From Phocaeicola barnesiae DSM 18169 = JCM 13652 (GTDB taxonomy: Bacteria > Bacteroidota > Bacteroidia > Bacteroidales > Bacteroidaceae): a stretch of DNA of 64,000 nucleotides. Positions 53,076 through 62,719 of this stretch are shown piece by piece. The stretch lies in NCBI RefSeq assembly GCF_000374585.1, contig NZ_KB894643.1, positions 460,773-524,772 on the forward strand, read 5' to 3'. Position numbers and translations under genes: made by a program. The notes beneath the pieces were generated by a model. The model was not told where the DNA came from. It made no database searches and saw nothing but the letters and a program-made list of their open reading frames with translations. Position 1 is the first letter of the stretch. Every line of letters begins with the position of its first letter.

Positions 53076-56000
53076 ATGTTAAAGCGACTAAAATCAGCAA
53101 GTCTGTTGCTGACTCTAGCAAGTGTAGCTTCAGGTAGCGTCGTCCATGCGTCGACCGCTCTTGAACCTGAATTTGTAAGGAACGTACAGCAAGCCTCTAC
53201 CTGTAAAGGTATTGTGAAAGATGGTCAAGGAGAAGTTATTATCGGTGCTTCTGTGGTGGTGAAGGGTACTATCAACGGTACCATTACAGATATTGACGGT
53301 GCCTTCGAACTAAAGAATGTGCAGAAAGGTGCTGTCATTCAGATATCGTTCGTAGGATACCAGACAACCGATGTAGTCTGGGAGGGAGCTCCTTTGGAAG
53401 TAACCTTGAAGGATGATACGGAAGTATTGGATGAAGTGGTAGTGGTAGGTTATGGCACACAGAAGAAAGCCAACGTAACCGGTGCTGTAAGTATGGTGGA
53501 TTCGAAAGTATTGGAGTCACGTCCAGTACAGAATGTAGCTCAGGCATTGCAAGGACAGATTCCGGGGTTGACTATGAGTGTCGGAAACAGCGGAGGTTCC
53601 CTCGATGGAAGTATGGGAGTTTCTATCCGTGGTAACGGTACCATCGGTTCCGGTTCGAGCGGTAGCCCGTTAATCCTGATTGACGGCATCGAAGGAGATA
53701 TGAATACGGTCAATCCGAATGATATTGCCAGTGTTTCGGTCTTGAAGGATGCCGCTTCAGCTTCCATTTACGGTGCCCGTGCAGCCTTTGGTGTTATCCT
53801 GATTACCACAAAGAACGGTTTGAGCGGTAAGACGCGTGTCAACTATTCCGGCAATGTCCGTTTCTCTACAGCCATCCAGTTGCCGGAGATGGTGAATTCC
53901 TTGGACTTTGCCAACTACTTCAATGATGCCTCTTCGAATGGCGGCGGGTCTCCTATCTTCGATGAGGACGCCCTTTCAAACATCCGGAAATACCTGAACG
54001 GTGAATTCACCGACCCATCCCAACCGGAATATTATGGTACTACGGTGAATCCTCAGAACAACCGTTACCGGAACTATAGCGGCTCTTTCGCCAATACCAA
54101 CTGGTTCGATGAATTCTATGACAAGAATGTGCCGTCTCAGGAACATAACATCAGCATCAGCGGCGGTAATGAAAAAATCACTTATATTTTGAGCGGTAAC
54201 TTGCTTGATCAGAAGGGACTCCTGAAGCACGGAACGGACAAATTCCATCGCTATACCCTGAACGGTAAGATTTCCGCCCAATTGGCCGACTGGGCAAAGA
54301 TGAACTTCACCACCAAATGGACACGTGAAGACTTCAGCCGTCCGACGTATCTGACCGGTCTGTTCTTCCACAACATCGCCCGCCGCTGGCCAACCTGTTT
54401 CGTTACCGACCCTCATGGGCATTGGGCCGCCGATATGGAAATCATCCAGCTGGAAGAAGGCGGTGTCCAGACCAGGCAACAGAACTGGTATACCAACCAG
54501 CTCCAGTTCGTCTTCGAGCCTCTGAAAGACTGGCGAATTACCGTGGAGGGTAGTTTACGCCAATATGCGAACGACCAGCACTGGGCGGTTCTTCCGATTT
54601 ATGGATACGATGCGGACAATGTTCCTTACCTGTTGTCGTGGAACGGTGGCGCCGCGGGATATTCCGAAGTACAGGACACCCGAGGCTCGGAAGATTATTT
54701 CTCGACCAATGTCTATACGGATTATGCGAAGACGATTGCCGGACATTATTTCAAACTCATGGGCGGTTTCAATACCGAGCTGTATAAGACCGGTTCGTTG
54801 ACAGGTTTCGGTACGGATCTGATTACCCCTTCCGTTCCGCAATTGAGTGTCACTCAGGCCAACAAGAGAGCCGTCAACTCAGCGCAGGAACTGGCGATTG
54901 TGGGTTTCTTCGGACGTCTGAACTATAACTACAACGAGCGCTACCTGCTGGAAGCCAATCTCCGCTACGACGGCTCATCCCGATTTGTAGGGGACAAACG
55001 CTGGGCGCTTTTCCCGTCCTTCTCCGCCGGTTGGAACATCGCCCGTGAGCAATTCTTCCAGCCATTGAGCCGTACAATCGGAACATTGAAGCTGAGAGCT
55101 TCGTGGGGTCAGCTCGGTAACAACAATACCGATGCCTATTATCCGTTCTACCAGTCCATGCCTACAGGAGTGAACAATTCCAGCTGGTTGCTGAATGGAA
55201 ACAAGCAGAATACGGCAGGACTTCCGGGAATCGTAAGTAGCCTGCTTACCTGGGAAACGATCGAGAGCTGGGACCTTGGTTTCGACTTCGGTATGTTCAA
55301 TAACCGGCTTACCGGATCATTCAGCTATTACAACCGCCTGACGAAAAACATGGTGGCAGACGCTCCGAATCTACCGGGTATCTTGGGCGCTACTCCTCCG
55401 AAACTGAACAATGCCGACTTGAAGTCTTACGGATGGGAACTGGAACTGGCCTGGAGAGACCGTATCAACGAATTTGGATATGGAGTCCGTCTGACCTTGG
55501 ATGATAACCAGGAGAAAATAACCCGCTATTACAATCCGACCGGTAACCTGAGTGCTTATTACGATGGGCGTATGCTGGGCGAAATCTGGGGATATACGAC
55601 CGTAGGACTTGCTCAGACACAGGAAGAGATGGATGCCCACCTGGCAAACAACAAGCCGAACTGGGGCTCCGGATGGTCGGCCGGTGATGTCATGTATGCC
55701 GATTTGAACGGTGACGGAGTGGTGAATAACGGTTCGAATACACTCGAAGACCACGGTGATATCACGATTATCGGTAACAACACACCGCGCTATAAGTTCG
55801 GTATTACCCTGGATGGATCGTGGAAGGGGCTGGATTTCTCGGTCTTCCTGCAAGGTGTATTGAAACGCGACTTCTGGTTAAGCGGCCCGTACTTCTGGGG
55901 AGCCAGCGGTGGAATGTGGCAATCTACCTGCTTTACGGAACACCTGGACTATTGGAGACCGGACAATCCGGATGCCTACTACCCGAGGCCTAACTTCAGT

Positions 56001-56273
56001 TCTACCATGAACCAGCAGGTACAGACGGATTATCTGCAGAACGCTGCCTACATGCGTGTCAAGAATGTCCAGGTAGGTTATACGCTTCCGAAAGCATGGG
56101 TGACTAAAGCCGGTATGGAATCTGTCCGTGTCTATGTATCGGGTGATAACCTGATGACATTTACCGGAATCAGTAAAATCTTCGATCCGGAAACGCTGGG
56201 CGGTGACTGGGGTGCCGGAAAACTCTATCCGTTACAAAGAACAATCTCTGTGGGCTTGAATGTAAACTTCTAA
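53076..56273 (+). CDS. SusC/RagA-family TonB-linked outer-membrane transporter
   Basis: A 1065-residue glycan or peptide importer. A signal peptide (1-25), a carboxypeptidase-regulatory-like domain (TCKGIVKDGQGEVIIGASVVV to about 110), the TonB-box region DEVVVVGYGTQKKANVTGA, the plug (QNVAQALQGQIPGLTM... SPLILIDGIEG, SASIYGARAAFGVILITTK) and a 22-strand barrel ending TISVGLNVNF follow. It works with the SusD-like lipoprotein encoded 12 bp downstream. No sensor, ECF sigma or glycoside hydrolase gene is adjacent, so the ligand cannot be guessed. Confidence 0.95.
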   Translation: MLKRLKSASLLLTLASVASGSVVHASTALEPEFVRNVQQASTCKGIVKDGQGEVIIGASVVVKGTINGTITDIDGAFELKNVQKGAVIQISFVGYQTTDVVWEGAPLEVTLKDDTEVLDEVVVVGYGTQKKANVTGAVSMVDSKVLESRPVQNVAQALQGQIPGLTMSVGNSGGSLDGSMGVSIRGNGTIGSGSSGSPLILIDGIEGDMNTVNPNDIASVSVLKDAASASIYGARAAFGVILITTKNGLSGKTRVNYSGNVRFSTAIQLPEMVNSLDFANYFNDASSNGGGSPIFDEDALSNIRKYLNGEFTDPSQPEYYGTTVNPQNNRYRNYSGSFANTNWFDEFYDKNVPSQEHNISISGGNEKITYILSGNLLDQKGLLKHGTDKFHRYTLNGKISAQLADWAKMNFTTKWTREDFSRPTYLTGLFFHNIARRWPTCFVTDPHGHWAADMEIIQLEEGGVQTRQQNWYTNQLQFVFEPLKDWRITVEGSLRQYANDQHWAVLPIYGYDADNVPYLLSWNGGAAGYSEVQDTRGSEDYFSTNVYTDYAKTIAGHYFKLMGGFNTELYKTGSLTGFGTDLITPSVPQLSVTQANKRAVNSAQELAIVGFFGRLNYNYNERYLLEANLRYDGSSRFVGDKRWALFPSFSAGWNIAREQFFQPLSRTIGTLKLRASWGQLGNNNTDAYYPFYQSMPTGVNNSSWLLNGNKQNTAGLPGIVSSLLTWETIESWDLGFDFGMFNNRLTGSFSYYNRLTKNMVADAPNLPGILGATPPKLNNADLKSYGWELELAWRDRINEFGYGVRLTLDDNQEKITRYYNPTGNLSAYYDGRMLGEIWGYTTVGLAQTQEEMDAHLANNKPNWGSGWSAGDVMYADLNGDGVVNNGSNTLEDHGDITIIGNNTPRYKFGITLDGSWKGLDFSVFLQGVLKRDFWLSGPYFWGASGGMWQSTCFTEHLDYWRPDNPDAYYPRPNFSSTMNQQVQTDYLQNAAYMRVKNVQVGYTLPKAWVTKAGMESVRVYVSGDNLMTFTGISKIFDPETLGGDWGAGKLYPLQRTISVGLNVNF

Positions 56274-56285
56274 TAGTGTAAAACA

Positions 56286-58301
56286 ATGAAAATCAATATA
56301 AAGCAATTGTGCCTCTACTCGTTGGTCGGTTTGGGTGGAGCAGGAATGACTTCGTGCAACGATTTCCTGGATCGTGAACCGATTACCAGCGTGACTCCGA
56401 ACTCTTATTTTACGGTGGCCGATCAGATTGGTGCCTATGTCATCAATTACTACAACTCTTCTTTGGTGAATTCCCGAGGTGTCCCCTTGTACCACCAGCA
56501 GGCTTGGAACGAAGGTTTGGGTATCAACGATAACAATACCGATAACTTTGTGCAGGGAGCAGGTTCATTGTCCTATTTTGCCAATACCTGGCAGGTACCC
56601 AGCAACCAGAACCTGAAAAGTACATACAGTGTTATCCGTACCTGGAACTATCTGATCAATACCGTTGAACCGAAGATTGCGGAGGGTTCCATCCAAGGAA
56701 CGACGGAAACCATCAACCAGTACTTGGGCGAGGCCTATTTCTTCCGTGCCATGGCCTATTTCAATGCCTTGGCTACTTTCGGTGACCTGCCGATTATCAC
56801 GGAAGTACTTCCCGATGACGATGCGGTGTTGCAGGAACAGTCCATACGCTCTCCCCGAAACGAAGTAGCCCGTTTTATCCTGGAAGACCTCGACAAGGCA
56901 ATTTCATTGCTCCAGGAAACCGGTTATGCCAACAATCAGCGTATCAACAAACAGGCGGCTCAGCTCTTCAAGTCGCGGGTGGCTCTGTATGAAGGTACGT
57001 TCGAAAAATACCATCAAGGTACGGGACGTGTACCGGGTGATGAGAATTGGCCGGGAAAGAACATGTCCTACAACCAAGGAAAGACATTCGACATCCATGC
57101 AGAAATTGATTTCTTCCTGGGTGAGGCGATGAGTGCAGCCAGTGCTGTAGCCGACAAGATTTCTCTGACCGATAACAACCACGTCATGAATCCGGAATAC
57201 GGTCAGATTTATGGTTGGAATCCTTATTTCGAAATGTTCAGCCAGCCATCGTTGGCAAATGTTCCTGAAGTCCTGTTGTGGAAACAGTACAACAAGTCTC
57301 TGAGCATTACGCACGATGCGCCCAACCGTCTGCAGGTAGGCGACGACAGTGGTTTGATGCATAGTTTCATCACTGCTTTCTTGTGTAAGGACGGGCTTCC
57401 CATTTATGCCTCTCCCCTTTATAAGGGAGATGTCAGCATCGATGACGAGAAGACGGACCGTGACGAACGCTTGCGATTGTTTGTCTGGGGAGAAAGCGAT
57501 GTACTCAAGTCGGATCCGGCTCAGGCGGAAGTTGCCCAAACAGGTAATGTCGTTCTGTTCGGGAAACCTTTGGTGACGAATGCGGAGCAGCAGAACCGTG
57601 ACATTACCGGTTATCGCCAACGGAAGCATTATACGTATGATTATGCGCAGAAATCGAGCGATGAATTGCTCGGAACCAATGCTTGTCCGATATTCCGTGC
57701 AGCCGAAGCGTATCTGAACTATATGGAGGCATGTTATGAAAAGAACAGGTCATTGGACAACAAAGCCCAAGGCTATTGGAGAGCTTTACGTACACGTGCC
57801 GGAGTGGATGCGGATTTCAACAAGACCATCCATGCTACAGACATGAGTAAAGAAGCAGCGTTGGATGACTTGGGTGTCTGGTCTGGCAGCAACATGGTCG
57901 ATGCTACGTTGTATAACATCCGCCGGGAACGCCGGTGTGAATTCCTCGGCGAAGGTATGCGTTGGGACGACCTGATTCGCTGGAGATCCTGGGACAGAGT
58001 GTTCACCAAACCTTTCGTTCCTAAGGGTATCAACTTGTGGGATGAGGCTTACAAGAACTATACGGAGAGCGGTGAAGAGATTGTGGCCGACGGTACCATC
58101 ACCTCCAATGTTTCTCAGAAGAGCCAAGGCAAGTATCTGTTGCCCTACGCCATTTACAAGACGAACAATCAATTGTATGACGGTTATACGTGGCGGAAAG
58201 CCTTCTACCTGTCTCCTATCGGTGTAGAAGAGCTGCAGTTGGCCAGTGGCCTGTATCAGAATCCGTATTGGCCGACCGATGGAGGATTGTCGTTAGAATG
58301 A
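56286..58301 (+). CDS. SusD/RagB-family substrate-binding lipoprotein
   Basis: A 671-residue surface lipoprotein with lipobox MTSC at about 22-25 and the family opening CNDFLDREPITSVTPNSYFT. Tetratricopeptide-like helices span the first half (YLGEAYFFRAMAYFNALATFGDLP), and the C-terminal part has NIRRERRCEFLGEGMRWDDLIRW, a SusD signature. It lids the SusC barrel and captures the nutrient. It is longer than typical SusD proteins (about 530-560), with insertions in the second half. Ends before a strong terminator. Confidence 0.94.
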   Translation: MKINIKQLCLYSLVGLGGAGMTSCNDFLDREPITSVTPNSYFTVADQIGAYVINYYNSSLVNSRGVPLYHQQAWNEGLGINDNNTDNFVQGAGSLSYFANTWQVPSNQNLKSTYSVIRTWNYLINTVEPKIAEGSIQGTTETINQYLGEAYFFRAMAYFNALATFGDLPIITEVLPDDDAVLQEQSIRSPRNEVARFILEDLDKAISLLQETGYANNQRINKQAAQLFKSRVALYEGTFEKYHQGTGRVPGDENWPGKNMSYNQGKTFDIHAEIDFFLGEAMSAASAVADKISLTDNNHVMNPEYGQIYGWNPYFEMFSQPSLANVPEVLLWKQYNKSLSITHDAPNRLQVGDDSGLMHSFITAFLCKDGLPIYASPLYKGDVSIDDEKTDRDERLRLFVWGESDVLKSDPAQAEVAQTGNVVLFGKPLVTNAEQQNRDITGYRQRKHYTYDYAQKSSDELLGTNACPIFRAAEAYLNYMEACYEKNRSLDNKAQGYWRALRTRAGVDADFNKTIHATDMSKEAALDDLGVWSGSNMVDATLYNIRRERRCEFLGEGMRWDDLIRWRSWDRVFTKPFVPKGINLWDEAYKNYTESGEEIVADGTITSNVSQKSQGKYLLPYAIYKTNNQLYDGYTWRKAFYLSPIGVEELQLASGLYQNPYWPTDGGLSLE

Positions 58302-58334
58302 AATCAAGATAAATCGTAGTTATAAATTTAGGAT

Positions 58335-58375
58335 GAGGGAGTGGAGTCCGCAAGGATTTCACTCCCTTATTCCTT
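58335..58375 (+). terminator. Terminator of susCD
   Basis: Long perfect stem (58335-58349 with 58354-58368) closed by a GCAA tetraloop, followed by TTCCTTTG. Confidence 0.88.
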
Positions 58376-58407
58376 TGTGATAAGATGATGCGGGGTGAAT
58401 GGAGGAA

Positions 58408-58540
58408 ACGTGCGTTTCTATCGAATCAAACGTACGTATATCCGGATTAATTCGTCCGTTCGTTTGAAGTAAAACATCCGTTTGTTTTTGTCCGTTTATC
58501 CGTTCGTTTTGAATGAAACGTCCGTTCGTTTTTGCATAGC
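58408..58540 (+). repeat. 22-bp-period intergenic repeat array, locus 3
   Basis: Six units at 58408, 58430, 58452, 58474, 58496 and 58518, each exactly 22 bp apart. The best ones read ACGTCCGTTCGTTTTT, ACATCCGTTTGTTTTT and TCGTCCGTTCGTTT; the first two are weaker (ACGTGCGTTT and ACGTACGTA). The array lies between two convergent genes, susD and the TonB receptor. The frame through it (NGR...QTNGR-like peptide) is a repeat artefact. Confidence 0.88.
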
Positions 58541-58565
58541 CACCTTGTATCGTTCCAAAGGCCAT

Positions 58566-58612
58566 CAAAAAACTCCATTTCCGTCACCCGTCAAGGATGG
58601 CAGAAATGGAGT
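58566..58612 (-). terminator. Terminator of the TonB-dependent receptor gene
   Basis: Ten-base stem ACTCCATTTC / GAAATGGAGT (58572-58581, 58603-58612), T-run on the minus strand. Confidence 0.82.
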
Positions 58613-58642
58613 CCGTATGAAATGAATGCGAGAATGCAGCTA

Positions 58643-61108
58643 TCAGAACCGGCAACGAAGGTCGATACCGATTTGAAGCGGACGGCCGTATTGTGCGAAG
58701 CCGCGGTTCATGGTCTGGAAGTAGAAGGCTTCATACTTCTTATCCAATGCATTGTTTATCCAGAGCGCTACCTGACCGTTTCCCTTGTTGAAGTCGATGC
58801 GGCCGTTCAGCGTACCGTATAGAGCCTGGCTGGCATCGTTCTTTTCCGTCCAATAGATTCGTCCGGCCGCCTTGTAGTTGGCATTTACCGTGATGTTATC
58901 GAGGAAGGCTTCTGATTTCAAGGCAAAGATGTATTGTCCGCCTACCGTGAAGGTATGTTTCGGGACAAACGGTACATAATTCCCGTTGTAGTTCTCCGCA
59001 TCGCTCAAGACATAATCCGTAAAGGTGGCATACGTATAACCATAGTTTCCGTTCAGGCTGAACGCATCGGTTATCTGGGTACGGAAAGCAGCTTCGGCAC
59101 CGAGGCTCCGGCTTTTTCCGGCATTGACCGTGATGCGTCCCAATCCGCTGTTTACGAAACGTGAAATCTGCTGGTTGTGGGTGTCCATGTAGAAGGCCGC
59201 CACATCCAGTTGCAAGCGGTTATCGAACAAGGTCAGGTGAGAACCGATTTCGTAGTTCCAGGAATATTCCGGCTTGTAAAGCGTAGTGGCCTTTACATCG
59301 GTAGCGGTTTCGGTCGACATCTGTTGGAGGATTCCTACAATCTTGTCTTTGGTATCCTGCGGAATCATCGGAACATTGTTGACAACCGGGATAGTCGCGT
59401 TGGCCACATCCTTCATGATACTGGTCTGCATATCCTTTTGCAGGACATCCGAGAACATCTGGATGTTATATCCTCCCGAGCGGTATCCTTTGGATACGGT
59501 AGCATAGATGTTGTTCTGGGTATCGAAGTTATATTGCAGGGAGAACTTCGGAAGCAATTGCAGGTAGTCATGGCTGATTTCGCCGGTATATTCCTTGCTG
59601 GCCTGGTAATCGGCTTTCGGAACCATATCGACGGTGATGTTCATCGGAGTCAAGACACCGCTCAATCCGTAGGTATGGACAAAATCATATCCGGTATTGT
59701 ATTTCAGCTTCAATTTCTCGTAATCCAGACGCAGACCGGCGGTGAACGATAACCCTTCCAGACCGAACAGGTCATTGAACGTAGACTGGTGGAAGATGGC
59801 TCCGTTCAGAATCGGAGTATCGAAATCGCCGCCTATGTAGAGTTCGTCTCCCTGAATCTCGTCACTGAAGGTCATGGTCATGTTCATGGCTCCCTGAGAG
59901 ATGGTGGGCATGTATTGGTTACCGTAAGTATTGATGGTAGAATTCAACCAGGCAATACCGTCTTTACGGAAAGTAACCGGCCCTTTGGTGTGGAGCGCCT
60001 GATAGAATCCGCTTACTCCCGTTGTCCATTGCCAACGCTTACCCGGTTTCGACTTCAGAACCAGCTCCTCGCTGATGGTTTTGGCATTCTGCTTCTGCAT
60101 CATGGTGTAAAGGTCCTGCGAAGTGAAATCCTGATCCAAATCCATCTGGTCATACAGGTACTGGAATCCGGTGACGCTGCTCAGGATGAAATTGTCTGCC
60201 TGGTGCTCGAAGTTCAAGCCGGCATTCAGCAGGTTACGCTTGTAACCGCATTCGTTGTTATAATCGATTTTACCCAGGTAATCGGCACGGTCTTCCGTCT
60301 TTCCATCGGTACGGCCTACATAAGTATACGGGTATCCGCCCTGGTTGGTATATTCATAATTGAGCGTAAAGTCCAGTTTACTGTTTTCGGTAGGCAGGTA
60401 GATAGCCCGGATACGTCCGCCGAATTCATCGTCCACATCGATTCTTTTGCCATTGAACTGGTTCTTGAAGAATCCGCCCTTGTGCTCATAGAAAGCTCCG
60501 GCAGAAAAGGCAAACTGGGAAGAGATGCGGTGATAATGCGTGACGGAAGCCTTGTAGTTATTGTAGGTAGCCGCTCCCAGACGCAAGTCCGTACCTTGGT
60601 AGCTGAAGGGGGATTTGGTAAAGATACGGATGAGACCTCCCATGGTATTACGTCCGTAGAGTGTCCCTTGAGGCCCACGCATCACGTCTATCCGTTCGAT
60701 GTCCGAGTAGTTGAAATCGAAGGCAGACTTATCGATAAACGGAATGTTATCGACGTACAGCCCGACTGCCGGGGTATTGATGCGCGAACCGATACCCCGC
60801 ACATACATGGAAGTAGTCAGTTTGGAACCATAATCCGGAATGAACAGGTTGGGTACCAGTCCGGAAAGCGATTTGACCGAAGTGACCGAGTTCTTTCTCA
60901 GGTCGTTCTGCGAAAAAGAGGTAGCCGATACGGCCTGTTGGCGCAAACGGTTGTTCTCTTTCGGAGTAGCGATGACCACTACCTCTTCGATGTCAATGAC
61001 TTTGGTTGTATCTTTCGGAATCACATGTTCTGTATCAGCCGGAGAAGCAGCTGCGACGGTTGCGGCAACGGCTACCAGCGGAGTCAATACTGTACGTCTT
61101 TTCATCAT
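58643..61108 (-). CDS. TonB-dependent receptor
   Basis: An 821-residue outer-membrane receptor of the classic (non-SusC) type. Signal peptide (1-22), TonB-box-like IEEVVVIATPKENNR, plug domain with SVTSVKSLSGLVPNLFIPDYG and IERIDVMRGPQGTLYGRNTMGG, and a barrel ending in the typical aromatic RPLQIGIDLRCRF. It may import iron-siderophore, vitamin B12 or another small ligand. No companion lipoprotein is adjacent. ATG 61108 or 61105 (MMKRR or MKRR) are both acceptable starts. Confidence 0.92.
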   Translation of the reverse strand: MMKRRTVLTPLVAVAATVAAASPADTEHVIPKDTTKVIDIEEVVVIATPKENNRLRQQAVSATSFSQNDLRKNSVTSVKSLSGLVPNLFIPDYGSKLTTSMYVRGIGSRINTPAVGLYVDNIPFIDKSAFDFNYSDIERIDVMRGPQGTLYGRNTMGGLIRIFTKSPFSYQGTDLRLGAATYNNYKASVTHYHRISSQFAFSAGAFYEHKGGFFKNQFNGKRIDVDDEFGGRIRAIYLPTENSKLDFTLNYEYTNQGGYPYTYVGRTDGKTEDRADYLGKIDYNNECGYKRNLLNAGLNFEHQADNFILSSVTGFQYLYDQMDLDQDFTSQDLYTMMQKQNAKTISEELVLKSKPGKRWQWTTGVSGFYQALHTKGPVTFRKDGIAWLNSTINTYGNQYMPTISQGAMNMTMTFSDEIQGDELYIGGDFDTPILNGAIFHQSTFNDLFGLEGLSFTAGLRLDYEKLKLKYNTGYDFVHTYGLSGVLTPMNITVDMVPKADYQASKEYTGEISHDYLQLLPKFSLQYNFDTQNNIYATVSKGYRSGGYNIQMFSDVLQKDMQTSIMKDVANATIPVVNNVPMIPQDTKDKIVGILQQMSTETATDVKATTLYKPEYSWNYEIGSHLTLFDNRLQLDVAAFYMDTHNQQISRFVNSGLGRITVNAGKSRSLGAEAAFRTQITDAFSLNGNYGYTYATFTDYVLSDAENYNGNYVPFVPKHTFTVGGQYIFALKSEAFLDNITVNANYKAAGRIYWTEKNDASQALYGTLNGRIDFNKGNGQVALWINNALDKKYEAFYFQTMNRGFAQYGRPLQIGIDLRCRF

Positions 61109-61203
61109 TTTTTCTTTCAAGAATGTGTTTAAGTAATTCGGGTGCAAAGAAAAGGCAAAGCAGAAAAACGTACAATCCTAATTTATGAGGATTCTTGTGG
61201 AAT

Positions 61204-61265
61204 TAAAAAAACGGTATGCAATAACCCTTTCCACCTTTCGAGAAGAAACGATGATTACATACCGT
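61204..61265 (-). terminator. Terminator of the anSME gene
   Basis: Twelve-base stem ACGGTATGCAAT / ATTACATACCGT with one mismatch and a seven-T tail on the minus strand. Confidence 0.85.
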
Positions 61266-61292
61266 ACTTTGGTGACTTATAAAGATTGATTA

Positions 61293-62525
61293 TCAGATAG
61301 TTCCTTTACGAATGGCTTCCATGACATTGGCAGGCGGTCGCTGGGCCAGGAATTCCCGTTTCATGAAATCCATGTAAGGAGCCACATGGTCAAAGAACTG
61401 GTAGTAACCCTGACACAGATAATTGAGGCCAGGCTCTCCATCGGGTGTCGTACAGAAACGATTCTTGGGACATTCGCCGTTGCAGGCAAAACGATAGGTA
61501 CATTCCTTGCATTGACGGGGCAATTTGTCTTGTTTATCCTGACCGAATTGCAATTGCCGGTCGCTATACATCATTTCTATCAGGGTGTTGGAGTAGATAT
61601 TGCCCAACTTGTATTGTGGAAAGACAAAATGGTCGCAAGAATAAACATCGCCGTTGAATTCGATTACCCCCGCATGCCCACAGGTCTTGGCAAGGGTACA
61701 GATACCCGGTTGTTCGCCTACCCAGTTGGCCAATGTAGCGTCGAACAACTGGATATAGAATTCTCCGACATCGTTTCTTACCCACTCATCGAAGATGGTG
61801 CACAAGAAATTCCCCCATTGCTGAGGAGTGACGGAAAAGTCGGCCAAGGGCTCGGAACTGTTCCGCTCGTCGACAGAAGCCAGGTGCCGCCCGTCGGAAT
61901 GCTGATGCAAACGCTCTACAATCGGAGTGAACTGGATGTATCTACAATCCAGTTGCTTGAAGAAATGATAAAAATCCAACGGATAATCGGCATTGAAATC
62001 ATTGACTACCGCCATGGCATTCCACTCTACCCGATGTTTTTTCAACAGATTGATACCTTGCATCACTTTGACAAACGAAGGTTTGCCCTGTTTGTTCTTT
62101 CGGTATTCATCGTGAAACTCCTGAGGGCCGTCGATGGAAATGCCGACCAGCCAATGGTTGTCATGAAAGAATCGGCACCAATCATCGGTCAATAAAGTAC
62201 CGTTAGTCTGGATGCAGTTATCGATGGTGCGCCCATGGGCATACTTACGTTGCAATTCCATTACCCGTTGATAGAAGGACAAGGGACGCATCAGCGTTTC
62301 ACCTCCGTGCCACGTAAAGAGTACCTGCGGCATGGTTTGTGATTCGATGTATTCTTTGATGAATTTCTCGAGCAGAGCATCGCTCATGATGTGTTTCGGG
62401 TTCTCCTGATACAGATTACTCTTCTCCAGATAATAACAATATTTGCAAGCCAGGTTGCAAAGGGCTCCCACCGGTTTCGCCATCAGGTAAAGCGGTCGGG
62501 AAAAAGGGGTGATAGTTGCAGGCAT
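61293..62525 (-). CDS. Anaerobic sulfatase-maturating enzyme (radical SAM)
   Basis: A 410-residue radical SAM protein of the anSME family, which oxidises an active-site Cys or Ser of sulfatases to formylglycine. The CxxxCxxC cluster binds at Cys23, Cys27 and Cys30 (ALCNLACKYCYY). Two auxiliary iron-sulfur clusters are marked by the C-terminal Cys (CTLAKTCG, FNGDVYSCDH, CKECTYRFACNGECPKNRFC). The frame starts at 62597, but ATG 62525 gives the family N-terminus. No sulfatase gene is in the window, so its targets lie elsewhere in the genome. Confidence 0.94.
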   Translation of the reverse strand: MPATITPFSRPLYLMAKPVGALCNLACKYCYYLEKSNLYQENPKHIMSDALLEKFIKEYIESQTMPQVLFTWHGGETLMRPLSFYQRVMELQRKYAHGRTIDNCIQTNGTLLTDDWCRFFHDNHWLVGISIDGPQEFHDEYRKNKQGKPSFVKVMQGINLLKKHRVEWNAMAVVNDFNADYPLDFYHFFKQLDCRYIQFTPIVERLHQHSDGRHLASVDERNSSEPLADFSVTPQQWGNFLCTIFDEWVRNDVGEFYIQLFDATLANWVGEQPGICTLAKTCGHAGVIEFNGDVYSCDHFVFPQYKLGNIYSNTLIEMMYSDRQLQFGQDKQDKLPRQCKECTYRFACNGECPKNRFCTTPDGEPGLNYLCQGYYQFFDHVAPYMDFMKREFLAQRPPANVMEAIRKGTI

Positions 62526-62719
62526 CCTATTTTTGTCTTTGAACAGGTGATAATTACAATATCCCGATTCAGCATCAGTATCTAAACGGGTTTGCAATAT
62601 TCGGCATTTTTATTGACATCTGCAAGGAAATGGCGGGAAAGCGTCCCGCGGTTGGGAAAACCGGTCTTCTCCGGGGTGTCGAAGCATAGCCTTCACACAA
62701 GGGGAAACCTACAGCACTC

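Noticed and set aside
58408-58540. CRISPR array
   Set aside because: Cores are about 15 bp with 7-bp separators, no unique 30-bp spacers and no cas genes.
58359-58568. Small frame with repeated NGR and QTNGR segments
   Set aside because: It is a direct reading of the 22-bp repeat array; similar frames occur at 16631-16892.
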